DNA of 64,000 nt from Tenrec ecaudatus (GCF_050624435.1 NC_134542.1:8490497-8554496); one strand, 5' to 3'. Positions 11,601 through 22,269 are shown, numbered from the stretch's first letter. Numbers and translations are program-made. The notes: generated by a model not told the origin, from the letters alone.

Positions 11601-12068
11601 CCTTTGACTGGGAGATGCGATTCTGGACTCAGAGGTCGTCCCGTGGTTACATAACTCAGTAAACATGCAGGAGGGCGGGGCCAACTTCGATCAGCAGAGA
11701 GGATAAGCAGGATGTACATGAGGGACAAGGGGAATGTTAGCTGATGGCTGTTGGGCTTGTCACTGGAAGTCATTCCAGTGGCGATGGTTCCTAACAACGG
11801 TGACAGGCAAACATGGCGATGTCAGTGAACAGTGCCAGCAAAGATTATAAAGTTGGCAAATGCTCCTTACCTATGTGTTCTCCACAATAGACACCTTGCT
11901 GGCCCCTCGCCCAAGGAGCCCTGCGTTTGATGACGTCATGCTAGTGACGGAGGTGATGCTGGTGTTTGGGGTCCTGGCGACCACTGTGTCCAGACAGTCC
12001 ATCCACCGCTCACCGTGGGAGGTGTTCTGAAAATTAACCAGAAATTGGTCCCCAGAAGCACTCACTGA
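8601..12068. other. No gene recognised upstream of the SP110-like SAND exons
   Basis: Missing 5' exons of the SP110-like gene (HSR domain, lysine-rich linker) could lie here or beyond the window. I see no HSR-like frame on the plus strand. A possible exon-like block follows a good acceptor at about 11490 (polypyrimidine then CTAG) and stays open in one frame to about 11650, but nothing in its protein is recognisable. A SINE-like fragment is possible near 8690-8830. Confidence 0.4.
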
Positions 12069-12155
12069 ATCCTCATAGAAGTGGCTGGAGAGCAGGAGAC
12101 CTGAGGGAGACCGACGGACGACTCAGGGAGGTAAACCACTCCGTTCTAGTTTCAG

Positions 12156-12254
12156 AAAGGCCTGAAGATGAGGCTGTGGGCTTCCACTCTCTGCAACTGC
12201 CTGTGACCTGCGGGGAGGCAAATGGAGTCTTACACACGGAGAGGCTGAAGCGAG
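12156..12254 (+). CDS. SP110: SP110-like exon: start of SAND domain
   Basis: Acceptor TTCTAGTTTCAG, donor CGAG|GTGAGC. The exon starts with two bases of a split codon and ends in phase 1. It encodes the SAND opening, with the family motif LPVTCGEA at about residues 15-22 of the exon, followed by a basic HTERLKRG end. The SAND fold binds DNA. The exon differs from its inverted copy at 27654-27752 at 16 of 99 positions, mostly amino-acid-changing. Confidence 0.9.
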
Positions 12255-15200
12255 GTGAGCTCCTCCTGGGATCTGCTCCTGGGAAAGGGAAGTCTCCCAT
12301 GGTCCTCTAATGCTCAGGAAACTGACAATGGGAACTAGGCTGAAGAAAAAGAACTGTTTCTTATGGTGCAAAAGCCAAATTTTAATATGTCACGTCTGTA
12401 GGTTTCTGTTCCCGAGTGCCCCTGCCCCAGAAAGAGATAGTTTTAAAGAACGCCTGCAGGAGACTAGAGGTTGACTTCAGGGCCCGGGCTCGAGGGAAGG
12501 CTCTCTCTCTCTCTCTCTGTTGCCCATGTCCTCTCTCGTGCCCCACCCTGACTGTGATTGCTGCTGAGTCTACTGGGCCCTCTGTACAACTCAGAGGTGC
12601 TAAGACAGGAGCCACCCCATCCTGGGAGGACCTCATGACCACAGCAAAGAAAGCCCTATTCCCCAAGAGGAGCCCCCATACACAGGGAGAGGCAGTAGGA
12701 TTCAGAGCCCCATTTTGGAGGTCACCCTTCAGTTCCTGACAGGGACTATCTGACTCTCTCCTTCTCCTGGGAGTCACCCCCAATCTTGAGATACCTTCAG
12801 TGTGAAAGCAAAGAAAGATGGCCTCTCTGCTGCTATGCCTAGTCCACAGTAGTCTCTCTGGAACAGAGAGGGGGACAGTTGCCACGGGGAGGTTGGAGGT
12901 TCGGGATGAAGCGCAGGGATGGAAGTGGGGTCCTGGGAGGGCCTGTCTCTGTGCTGCAGGACCCTCAGAGAAGTGCATCCAGGACGAGAAGGGAGCTTGG
13001 TTCACACCAAGGGAATTTGAAGTGGCTGGAAAGCGGGCCAAGTCCAAGAAATGGAAAAGGAGTGTGCTTTGCCGGGGACAGAGCCTGGGTCAGCTGCTCG
13101 AGGTATGGTAATGACAAGGGACTGACAGATGGTGGGCTTCCAGGTGGAAGTCACTTCAACAGGCAGCAACACGAAAAAAAAATTCCCAGTAGAGTTCAAT
13201 AGCACAATGGATCATCGGGGGCTGAAACTTTGTAAGATGAGAGTTGTGGCGGCAACGGAGCTTGTCTGAACGCCCAGATGGCTTTGCGGTCAAGAGAGAC
13301 TTAAGAAGTTTGATGCAGTAGTTTCTGGTCGGGTGGACTGGAAAGAGAAGAATTTAAGCTTAAATTCTGAGCACCCCATTTGCAGAAGACTGTGGATGAT
13401 AGGGAACACCCCAATTCCCCACAGGGTCCCCACGTGGGTTAAGCCTATACTGAATTCACTCTGATCATCAGTCAAAGACATTAGTCTTGCCCTCAGGTAG
13501 CGTGCAGTGGAAATGAATTATCTCCTCCCCTCTCTAGCCAGTCCATGCAGGAGCATTCTCTCTTGAGGGCTTGCCTGTGTGTCCCTGATGAAATCACCAA
13601 CCTGGGGGTAGTACTGGGCTGGATAGTCATGAGTCATGCCTTACAGTCACACCCTGACTTCCCTGATTGGAGGACCCTGGGCCAATCATGTAAGCCCTTC
13701 TATCTAGCATCATGTACACGCGTCAATCACGGTCCTCTACCTGCTTCTGCGGTCTCCCCTGTTACGGCGATGTATTGGTTCATCCATCCGTGGCAGTATC
13801 CTTTGTTCCATCCCTTATATAACAATCTTCCTGACTGTGACTGCTCAGATGCCATGGCGACCTCATGCTGGTGGCCTCCCTCGTCAGGATGAGGCCTCTG
13901 TGTCCTCCTTGTCCCTTTGAAGATTTAATACATGTTCTCCAAGGAAGCCCTGGTGGCACAGGGATGACTAACGACAAAGTCAGTGGTTTGAAACCACCAG
14001 CTGGTCCAGCTGGACCGAGCAGTGCCTCTGACACACACAGGGCCAGTTCTACCTAATCCTATGCAGGGCACCACTGTGAGTCAGAATCCACTCAACAGCA
14101 GTGAGTAAGACATATTCTGCTTAAATTATATTAGAGATTGGAGTCTTTTTTGTACCCTAAGACAGAGACTAACTGTAGACATGAACCCCTGGAAAGAGCT
14201 CCCTGTCCCTGGTTCATTGCATCAAGGTATACTGCAGAACCAGCTGCATGCTGACCGCTCTGTGAAGCCTCTGGGCCACTGGGTCCATGGTCGCTGTGGC
14301 TTCTGCAGGGCCACAGTTTCTGTCCTGGGAACTCCTACTGAATGGCCGAGGCTTTGTGATCCCAGAATTCAGCAAAAAGCCTCCTGATATTCCCTACCGA
14401 ATGATCCTTGGGCGGACATCTTGGAGAGCTGGTGCAGACAGGAAGCACAGAAAGGAGATGGATGGAAAGGGGACTGGGAGAGAAGAGCAGGGCTGTCCTG
14501 GGCTTGAGTGACCATGGAACATACTTTGGTCTCATTAAGTGAAGCCTGACATGGGGGAAGGCCCGTTTGGGGAAGGAATTCAGTTCCTGTCAGATGCAGG
14601 GAGATTGAGTTGCCAGTGGGATATCCAGGGAGCAATGTTCCCTAGGAAGTGGGGACTTTTCCTTTCCCCAGAGCATCCCGAATAACTCATTCCTGGATCC
14701 TTCTGTCTTTCAGAAAGGACTTTTGTGCTGTCCTTCAAGGGAAAGTCTCAAGAAAGAGGTAAATACCGAGCAGATTTCTAGCACCTTCTCAGCCACCATC
14801 CTGCAGGCTTTCCACTCACCTCCCAGCCCTGAGTGTCCCAACTCAGAGTTACCTGCCCATGTAAGCACTGCACACCTTTGCCAGCTGAGTCAGCCCAGTG
14901 CTCCATGTACCTGCCACCACCCTGCTAACGGGGAGCAAATGGCCAAGAAGGGAAGTGCGTGCATGTCAGAAAGAGGTCTCATTGCATGTATGACCCCAAA
15001 CCAAAGGGTCCCGGAATGGAGGGGGCTGGGCTGTGTGGAGAGCAGCCACCACGTTGAAGGAGACCACGTGGTGAGAAAGGGTCATATGGTCGCTTCTCCA
15101 CGAGTGTCCACCCAGAGCTGCTCAGTTCAGTTCAAGCCCCTTCACCACTAGCGCTGCCCAGCATGGCCTGAGAGCCGCCTGCAGGTGACAAGCGCCATCA

Positions 15201-18200
15201 AGGACTGGCCGGGACAGGGCTCCCCTGAAACTTCTCTGCTCGCTTAGAGGCAGCTCCAGATAGGAGTCCCCTCGTGAGCTGCACATCACTGTGACTTCTA
15301 GCCAGGGCAGGGTGCCTCTCACGTCTTGCCATGAGACTGTCCTGCCGTGCCCTGTGTATGTCAAAGTTCATAAAGCAATGGGTTTTCACGGCCTTCCCTG
15401 GCAACGACGTCCTTCCATGCTGATTTGCAGTACCCCGGGGGTCACGTGCTGGGCTGCATCTCAAATCCACCACATGCCTGCCTCTTGGGAGAAAAAAACG
15501 GAGGCTTTCTGTTCCCCCAAATCCTTACAGTCTTGGAAACCCACAGAGGCAGCTCTACTCTCTTCTGTAGGGTCGCTGAGTCGGCATCCGCTCAAGGTCA
15601 TCGGGTTTTTGGTGTTTCTCTGGACAGACATACTTAGGCGGCATGAATGGAGAGGCCTTGACTCGCCGACCAGTCAGTGAGAAACCACCGGGGTGTGAGG
15701 CCAGGCGAGCTTTAGGGAGCTTGAGCTATTAGCCTTGTAGAGGAAAGGGGCTCACAGGTGTTTCTGTAAACCTATAGGTCAGTGACCCATCGCTGATTCT
15801 AACCCACCCCTGCTCAGCTGGAGAAAAGACCTGGTGACCTGCTCCTGTGAAAATCACAGGCTAGGAGCCTGGTGGTGCACTGGTTAAGGGTTGGTCTGTG
15901 AACCTCATGATTGGCAGTTTGAAAGCACCTCTAGCTCCACCAGAGAAACACTGGGCTTTCTATTCCATCAACAGGACAGTGCATCTCTATCTATGAGTCA
16001 GCAGTGATTCGATGGCAGTGATTTGGGGTTTTGTGTGGAGGGATCCAGGTGTCCTATTGTTAGGGATGGGGCTAGGGTGAGGATTCCCTCTTTGCCTGGT
16101 TCCAAAAGAAATAACATTGAAACTTTGGTGGTGACTTGCCCAGATGTGGGGCCAGAGGGAGAGAGGGCAGGTGGGCAATGGGGCCCGAGGCTTTAATTCA
16201 GTGGTGACTATGGACTTGTGTGTCTAGTCTATTGTCTTGCCACTTCCTATTGGTCTCACTCCCTGTGTTCCTTGGGGTAGACTAGAGAAACACATTCATA
16301 GACACTCATATGTGTATAAGAAAGAGCTTTATATGCAAGAGCAATTGAACATTGAGAAAACATCCCAGCCTAGTCCAGATCAAGTCCACAGGTCTTATAT
16401 TAACCCATATGCCCAATGCCAATCTATAAAGCACTCTTCAGACTCATGAAACACATGCAATGACACTGAATGCAGGAAAATCAATAGCCAGTGGGTAGAA
16501 AGTCTTGTGGACCCAGTGGCAGTGGAAGCATCTCAGCGCTGGCGTAAGTCTCCACGTGGCTCCTTCAGCTCCAGTGCTCTAGCTTAGCTCCATGTACCTT
16601 GTCTGTAGGAATATCTTGCAGGGAGTGAGCTTGTGTCCTGCCTCCAGCAAGCTATTTATCTACTTAGTGCCTCCAAACGAGGCCATCAAGCTGCGACTTG
16701 ATTGACAAGCTAGACTCCACCCCACCTCTCTTAAATCTCAAATTGACAACAGATTATGTAACTACCACACTGTCCCTCCAGAGCTGGGGTGGGGAACGTG
16801 CATGGAACTCTGGACTTTCCAGAATCGCAACCAGGGAGGCAGGGGAAGATCTGTCTAGGGGTCCAGGCCACAATGGGGAATGACCAGAGTGCCGGCCCCA
16901 GGGAAGTAGCAAAACACTGGTTCAGGATGGAAAGGTGAGAGAGAACCCACCCATCCACCTATAGTCGATGGTAGAGTGAGGATGGGCAGGGTGGTTTCCT
17001 GATGGAGTCTTCGGTGGGGTGTGGGGTGTGTGTTCTGGAAGGCCAGCCCCTCCATGCATGAGGAGGGAATGGGAAAACATGTTCATCCTTCAGACCTTTG
17101 TCCAGCACTCTTGTTTGTGTCATGGACAGTGGTGGAGGTGGGCAGGATTTCCCTGCTGACATGGCACAGACATCCACCAATCTCAGCTCTCTCTCTTCAC
17201 CTTCCACTTATTGCCTCCCCCCGCCCCACCATGTCCATAATGCAGAGGACAGAGCATGTCGGACAGCACAGAAACATGGGAGAGCCCCTGACTATCTGTC
17301 CTGCAGAGAACAACCATTGGGTGTGGGAAGCACCGCTTGGAGGCTGGAGGAGGCCCACAATTTCTGCCTCCTGGAACCAGCGCTCCTGCTGGGGATAATC
17401 GGGTCTTCTCCCTGGAGTTCTCTAGTCTGTCTTCCACTGTGTGTCCCTGAGCCTATTCTGTCCTTTCTGTTACTCTGAAGGGATTAGGTTTAGGACCCGC
17501 CTTGCTTATTAGCACAACATAGAAAGAACTTATTTCCAACCAGGCCCTTATTGGCAGGCACAGTGTTGAGGATTCACACATACATTGGGGAGAGGGGACA
17601 GCAATATAATCAGTTCATAACAAATCCCTGCTTGCTCTTGACACCACATGGCTATTCTTGCCTCCTGCTCCACTGCTCAGGGGAGGGTCAAGTTCATCCC
17701 CCGTCATGGTGAGGGGACATGGTCGGTGTCTTCGAGGAGGACGAAACAGTGCCCAGGGCTCCAGGGCGCCTCAGATCCCAGCGCTGTTACCCCCCTCCCA
17801 GGCAGCCGGCCAGCACGTGTGTGAGGTGTGCTGCCAAGGCGGACGGCTGCTGAGCTGTGACACCTGCTCCCGCGCCTTCCACCAGGACTGCCACGTGCCG
17901 CCCTGCGAAGCCCAGAGGTCAGTGCGCACCCCTGGCCTCAGGCCCCAGTACCAGTGCCTTGGCCTCCGGGTGCTCGTCCCATCTGGGAAGGAGCAGGCTG
18001 ACACAGGAGGGGTAGAGTTCTCAGGGTAGAGGGAGCAGCAGGACTCGGGGTTCAGTGAGGGTGGGACTTCAGTGGGATTCATTGGGCATGAGGGTTCAAC
18101 AGGGACAGGGGCTCAGTAGGTGTGGGCATTCAGTGGGATGGAGATTCATTAGGGATAGGAGTTCACCAGGGACAGGGGTTCAGTGGGTGTGGGCATTCAG

Positions 18201-21200
18201 TGGGGATTGGGGTTGAGTGGCGTTGGAGTTTAGCAGGGATGGGGGTTTAGCAGGGAAGGGGTTCACAGGGATGAAGTTTCAGCGGGGGTGGGGTAGCGGC
18301 AACTTTTGTTCCTCTGGTGTCACTAATGCTCCTGTAGGGCTATGAAGCTGCAGGTGTGACCCCAGGGCCCATATACATGATGACCACGTCCAAGTTCCCC
18401 TGTCATGTGACCCATTCCTGTCTGTCTCCCTCATCTCACTGAAATGCTGGGGTCCCACATTCCCAAGGGATGATAGCGCTCAGGCCACCCCTGTGACCCT
18501 AGGCACAGGGGAAGGAGAGCCCATCCCTCTCCTGATGCTTTACTCAATGGACTGACACCTTGCTGTGACCAATGAGGGGCAGGTCACAGGCTAGAGACCC
18601 CATGGTGGAGTTTTGGGCAGAGCGGCTTCTATGCCCCTCTGAGTGGTGTACCCACAGTGGAGCCACTTGACTGTTGCTGAAAGCAGGGGTCCTTTCTGCC
18701 CGGCCTTTCAGGAGCCCCTGGAGCTGCACGTTCTGCGGCATGAAGGGGTCCTCAGGAAGCTCCCAATGTCTTCAGGACTCTGAGATCTTGGAGAAGCAGA
18801 TGCCTCCTGCAGACCAGCTGGTGGGTTGCCTGTGAGCCCCAAGCCTCCTCCTTCCTCTGCAGAGGATCATGGGTGGGGGGAGGTCACCCCACAGTTGCTG
18901 CTGAAGTCTTGCTGAGATGCTGGCCGTGCAATGCCAACAGAGGGAGGACGGGTCAGCCCATCCCTGGACTTTCCACACACCTGGTCAGCAGACATGGCTC
19001 CTCCCACTCCAGGGCCGAGTGCAAGTCTAGAGTCACATCCTCCAAGGTACCCTGCACACAGCTCCTTAGAACCCTCTCCCCATTTGACAGAAATGCGAGT
19101 TCCTTCTCCTGAAGGCCTACTGCCATCCACAGAGCTCCTTCTTTGCAGACACACCACAGAACGTAAGTCACATCTGAGGATTCTCAGCCTTGGGTGCTGT
19201 TAGCCAATGGCCTCTTAGTCCCTGAGGCGTAAGGCTCCCAGGAACAAGGGCAGACAGCTCTGCCCTTCCTGGTACCATCCCCAAGGCCCTTGTGGTGTCT
19301 TGGGCTTAGACTGAAAGATGTTCAGAAGTAGATGCCCAGCCTCTCCTTTCTGGAGCATCTGAGTCTGGAAATGTCAATGGGGTTGGTCAGCACCACCAAA
19401 TTCCATACCAAGCTCACTGCCCGACACCCCTTCCTACTCTTGGGGACCCTGGAGTACAGGGCAGGACTGCACCCTTTGGATTTCTGAGACTGACCGTCTT
19501 TGCAGGGGGTCAAAAGCCTCCTCTGTCTCTCAAGGACTCTCCCTGGATGAATGGGTGGTGGCTGCCCTTAAGGGACCCTTCTTCTCCAAGCCCGACACCC
19601 ACCAGCTTGGCTGGAGCAATGTGGTCGGCCTTGGGAACACGGTGGGCCGTTCTCTTCTGTCCTCTGGGGACCTGGGTGTAGGAGTCAACTCTGTGGAATG
19701 GGGCCAGTGGTCTCCCTTTGGGGTGTTGGGAGGACATTGGTCGACGTAAATGACTCTGGCACACAGAGGGCAGACAGGGGTCTCGTCACCCTGGAGATGA
19801 AGGACCGTGTGGGGTGTCCAGGGTCTAACCCCAGTCCCCATGTGCCATCGTCCCAGATCCGAGATTACGGCGAGCCCTTTAGGGAAGCCATGTGGCTGGA
19901 CCTGGTGAAGGAAAGGCTGACGAAGAGAGTGTATTCGGTGTCGTGGTTCGTGCGGGACATGCGGCTAATCTTCCGCAACCATAAGACCTTCTACAAGGTA
20001 AGGGGTGTTTCCTGCTTCCCTTGCACCACTTCTCCACTTGTGCCCTATCTCTGGAATGGCCGAACATGGCAGGAATGACGGCTCTCATTTTCACATATCG
20101 CAAAGTGACCCAAGGAAACTGCCCCTCTCCGCAGGCCAGGGCTGGAGGGAGCACCCCCAACCTGTCACCTCCAGTCAGTTCTCATGTGGGCAGACTGGAT
20201 CTGGGCTTCCGGGGCTCCCGGGGCTGGGATCCTCCAGAAACAGAGTGGCAGGCCTTTCCTGCTCAGTGTCTCTGGATGGTTCATAGGCCGCCCTCTGAGT
20301 GGCTATTCTCAGGTTCATCCACCACCCTAATGGCTGGGTCACAAAACACCAGCAAGCCAGAAAAGAAGGGTCCTTGTGAATGGTGCCTGAGGTCCCTGCC
20401 TCTGCCCACAGAGCATGGACAGCCGCTCCACAGAACTCAGCCAATTCCCTCCCTGCAGCTTCTCCCACAGAGGGGGTGAAGGCAATTCCACAGTTGTCTG
20501 AGTCTCGGAAACACAGACACGAGCCACTTCTTGAAATCAAATGATTAAGCAAGCTTCCAAGATGCCCACGCCTGGGTTTCTTGACACCTCCATTTCCCTG
20601 CGGACTCACACTGGCATTGGCCTCAGGGGGCAACCTTGGCTTGTGGTGGTGGTGGTTGTGTTTGACTTACTGTGCTGGTCAGGAGGTCCTGGGTGCCACA
20701 TGTGGTTATGCCATCAGCTTCAAACCCAAAGGTTGTTGGGTTCAAAGCCGCCCAGAGGTGCCTAGGGAGTCAGGCTGGACGGTTGGTCTCCATGGGTTCA
20801 CGTTGGACAAGTGGGATCCCAAGAGGTGGAATCAACTGACCAGCAACCAACAGCAACAGCCATTCCCCTTTCAGAACTAGGGAGGGAGGACAAGTTGAGC
20901 TCGCTGGAAGTCCTGGCCATTCTTAATGGTCAGGGAAGGTGCTCCCCCTGTTTTGATTCTCAGGGAACAAGTGTTTCTTAGGAATCCTTTAAGGAAACGC
21001 TTCTGCTCCACCCAGTTCTTCCTCTTTTTTGGCACCAGGAGTTGGTTCATTGATAAACCAATAAGTGGAACCAGCTGGAAGAGGAGAGGGAGCTGACCCA
21101 GAGAAACTCTTGATGCCAGGCTCGATCCCGCCCTGGAGAGCAGACAGGGCGCCCTCCTTCAAAGAGGGGGCAGAATGTTTCAAGAAACCTTCTTTCCTTA

Positions 21201-21784
21201 CCCATTTGGCCCCAAACCTGTGCTCCAGGTTTGTTTTGTTTTGAATGATTAGTCCCAACTCCTCCATCCACATCACCTGTTGAACACCTCTGTGGACATC
21301 CCTCGGTGGTGGTGGTGTTAGTGCCATCGAGTCGGTTCCGACCCATAGTGACCCCATGCCCAGCAGAACCAGACCTGCAGCCTCCTGACACTGCTGCTGT
21401 GCTTGAGCCCATTGATGCAGTCTCTGTGTCAATGCATCTCCTCTGCTTCTCCGCCCCTCCTCTTGACCAAGCACGTGCTCCTTCTCCACAGTAACACCTG
21501 GACAGGGTCTCATCCTTTCGGTATTTTCATAGCAACGCCTCCCCCACACCCAGCCCTGCCTGATGTGAAAGGAAGATGCTCAGGGTAGGAGGGAGGGATC
21601 CCCTTGCCATGCTGGCCCATCCCCTGTGACCTTTGCTTCTTTTCTCCCTCAGACCTCAGACTTTGGGAAGGTGGGACTCCATCTGGAGGCAGAATTTGAA
21701 AAGGCTCTCCAGGAGGTGCTTTGTTTTCATGAAGACAAGGAGAAATCTCCTGGCTCCTCTGTGACCTCCTTCCAGAGAATGTAA
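12156..21784 (+). CDS. SP110: SP110-like nuclear body protein gene, 3' part (exon span)
   Basis: Eight exons (12156-12254, 12960-13102, 14714-14758, 17802-17917, 18712-18820, 19091-19162, 19857-19997, 21653-21784) share one frame and give 284 residues and a stop. Order: SAND, short linker, PHD finger, bromodomain-like region. Every internal intron has GT/AG ends. The family (SP100, SP110, SP140, SP140L) are interferon-inducible chromatin readers of PML-type nuclear bodies. SP110 is preferred over SP140/SP100 because the PHD (CEVCCQGG), the [10 protein letters not shown] motif and the IRDYGEPF...[12 protein letters not shown] segment match SP110 as I remember it. The N-terminal HSR domain is missing from the recognised exons. 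The neighbour at 25466-37064 is a family member on the other strand. Confidence 0.88.
12960..13102 (+). CDS. SP110: SP110-like exon: rest of SAND domain
   Basis: Acceptor CTGTGCTGCAG, donor GAG|GTATGG; 143 nt, ends in phase 0. It encodes [18 protein letters not shown], then the DNA-contact motif, here KKWK (13046-13057), where the inverted copy and the family have KNWK (KDWK in other SAND proteins), then GQSLGQLLE. The acceptor 9 nt further in (CCTCAG) would be in the same phase, but the first site gives the family-like [10 protein letters not shown] junction. Confidence 0.92.
13313..13940. other. Intron sequence, nothing recognised
   Basis: Between the SAND exon and the short linker exon. 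An open frame of 115 codons at 13545-13892 has no family resemblance. Confidence 0.5.
13941..14107 (+). mobile_element. AfroSINE, forward, intronic
   Basis: AAGCCCTGGTGGCACAGGG head, TTTGAAACCACCAGC box, and 'gtgagtcagaatccactcaac' tail, in the intron between SP110-like exons. Confidence 0.85.
14714..14758 (+). CDS. SP110: SP110-like short linker exon (15 codons)
   Basis: Acceptor TTCTGTCTTTCAG, donor GAG|GTAAAT; 45 nt, phase 0 at both ends, encoding [17 protein letters not shown]110 has an alternatively included stretch of this kind right after the SAND domain, with a similar LLLCPP start. Because it is phase 0/0, skipping it keeps the frame, so it may be an optional exon. It is too short to be found by frame length. 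Confidence 0.8.
14759..15863. other. Intron sequence, nothing recognised
   Basis: Continuing open frames (for example 14723-15151) simply read out of the short exon into the intron. No second exon between the SAND and PHD exons was identified. Confidence 0.5.
15864..16035 (+). mobile_element. AfroSINE, forward, intronic
   Basis: AGGAGCCTGGTGGTGCACTGG head, 'gcagtttgaaagcacc' box, and 'atgagtcagcagtgattcgatggcag' tail (degenerate). Confidence 0.85.
16264..16769 (-). mobile_element. ERVL-like solo LTR (family A), reverse
   Basis: Best full copy of the A-type LTR: TGTTCCTTGGGGTAGACTAGAG at the left and ATGTAACTACCACA at the right, about 506 bp. Read on the minus strand it starts TGTGG and ends AACA. 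The conserved internal block 'gcaggaaaatcaatagccagtgggtagaaagtcttgtgg' is shared with the copies at 30401-30913 and 37482-37971. No clear target duplication. Confidence 0.78.
16770..17801. other. Intron sequence before the PHD exon, nothing recognised
   Basis: No repeat or exon recognised. It ends with the pyrimidine-rich tract CCCCCCTCCCAG that serves the PHD exon. Confidence 0.5.
17802..17917 (+). CDS. SP110: SP110-like exon: PHD finger
   Basis: Acceptor TACCCCCCTCCCAG, donor AGAG|GTCAGT; 116 nt. It encodes the first six zinc ligands of a C4HC3 PHD finger: CEVC, C and C of SCDTC, the H of AFHQDC and its C. The final pair is supplied by the next exon (SCTFC). The PHD fold in this family reads histone tails or acts as part of a PHD-bromodomain unit. 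The exon is entered in phase 0 and ends in phase 2, matching the next exon. Confidence 0.93.
18030..18295. repeat. Degenerate minisatellite in the PHD intron
   Basis: Repeated variants of 'gggttcagtgggtgtggg' and 'attcagtggggat' about 18-20 bp apart make up the first part of the intron after the PHD exon. The phase drifts and no exact period is kept. Confidence 0.75.
18712..18820 (+). CDS. SP110: SP110-like exon: end of PHD finger and linker
   Basis: Acceptor CCGGCCTTTCAG, donor CTG|GTGGGT; 109 nt. It encodes [16 protein letters not shown], which closes the PHD zinc site, then a charged linker with [11 protein letters not shown] leading into the bromodomain. Frame joins both neighbours. Confidence 0.92.
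19091..19162 (+). CDS. SP110: SP110-like exon: first bromodomain helix
   Basis: Acceptor CATTTGACAG, donor AAC|GTAAGT; 72 nt, phase 0/0. It encodes [20 protein letters not shown]. In human SP110 this segment is present only in some isoforms, and its 0/0 phase would allow skipping here too. Including it gives a longer bromodomain-like unit. Confidence 0.9.
19857..19997 (+). CDS. SP110: SP110-like exon: bromodomain core
   Basis: Acceptor CATCGTCCCAG, donor AAG|GTAAGG; 141 nt, 47 codons. It contains [18 protein letters not shown] and [17 protein letters not shown]. At the place where canonical bromodomains carry the acetyl-lysine-contacting Asn this family has Lys (FYK), so acetyl-lysine binding is doubtful. 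That is a feature of the family and not a lesion. Confidence 0.93.
20670..20860 (+). mobile_element. AfroSINE, forward, diverged, intronic
   Basis: 'aggaggtcctgggtgccaca' head, repeated 'gggttcaaagccgcccagagg' box, and 'ggtggaatcaactgaccagcaac' tail. The tail includes a second partial box, so it may be a rearranged copy. Confidence 0.6.
21300..21495 (-). mobile_element. RTE-type 3' fragment, reverse, intronic
   Basis: Plus-strand text 'tagtgccatcgagtcggttccgac', 'gcttgagcccattgatgcag' and 'accaagcacgtgctccttctcc' matches the reversed 3' end of the RTE elements at 38440-38720 and 40540-41265. Confidence 0.75.
21653..21784 (+). CDS. SP110: SP110-like terminal coding exon
   Basis: Acceptor CTTTTCTCCCTCAG; 43 codons and TAA. 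It starts [19 protein letters not shown], the closing helix of the family bromodomain, then a short acidic-basic tail [12 protein letters not shown]. The length and position of the stop match the family's usual C-terminus, so the gene is complete at this end. Confidence 0.93.
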   Translation, partial: TSDFGKVGLHLEAEFEKALQEVLCFHEDKEKSPGSSVTSFQRM

Positions 21785-22090
21785 GCCCCTCCCAACCTCA
21801 GGACCCCACTGGCATGGTCCCTGTGGGCTCATAGATTGCTGACAAGTCCTGGATGCAGCTGACACCACTTCTGATGTGAAGCCAGACATGTCCTGCCTTC
21901 CCCACCCACCTCCACAGTCTTTTACTGTTTCTTTTTACCCCTCAAATGTTTTGTGGCCCCCCAAATATATGGGTTCTTCCTTTGGTTTATCAAATAAATA
22001 GCCTATGTCCGTTGAATTCCCCCACTGCCTCACAAATCTCTTTTTGCAGCTGATTCGTTCAAGGAGGGAGTCAAATAAAGCCCAAGCAAA
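21785..22090 (+). other. 3' UTR and polyadenylation signals of the SP110-like gene
   Basis: AATAAA at 21993-21998 and 22074-22079, about 210 and 290 nt after the stop. The second is followed by a T/G-containing stretch. Which one is used cannot be told from sequence. Confidence 0.65.
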
Positions 22091-22269
22091 CGTGTTGAGC
22101 TAACCTGGCTCTAAGGCTCTTTTATGCAGTAGATGTCTAGTTCCTTTCTATCCTTGCCATGTATTGGTCAGAGAACTGGAGACTTCTACCCTAGAAGAAG
22201 GAGAAAAACACAAAGGGAGAGCAACAGAGCAGTAAGGGGAGCAAAGCAATGAAATCCCAAGGAATCCCA

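Larger units (their letters stand above)
12069..13312 (+). repeat. Arm 1 of an inverted duplication (SAND region of the SP110-like gene)
   Basis: This segment matches the reverse complement of 26487-27845. Alignment by eye gives roughly 80-85% identity from 12069 to about 12420 (exon A: 16 differences in 99 nt). Identity is about 95% from there to about 13254 (intron about 22 differences in 430 nt, exon B 6 in 143 nt), then there is an indel and fading similarity. The arms are about 13.2 kb apart and each sits inside a separate gene. Confidence 0.92.

Noticed and set aside
11871-12065. Possible hydrophobic exon just upstream of the SAND exon
   Set aside because: Open on both strands for about 190 nt but with no acceptor/donor pair in a matching phase and no resemblance to SP110 linker exons.
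12382-13047. 221-codon minus-strand open frame
   Set aside because: Exact antisense of the SP110-like SAND exon and its intron. The plus strand has the domain and splice sites. The corresponding antisense frame in the other arm (26622-27053) is open for the same reason.
20989-21549. 186-codon minus-strand open frame in the last intron of the SP110-like gene
   Set aside because: Partly antisense to an RTE fragment, with no domain resemblance and no splice context.
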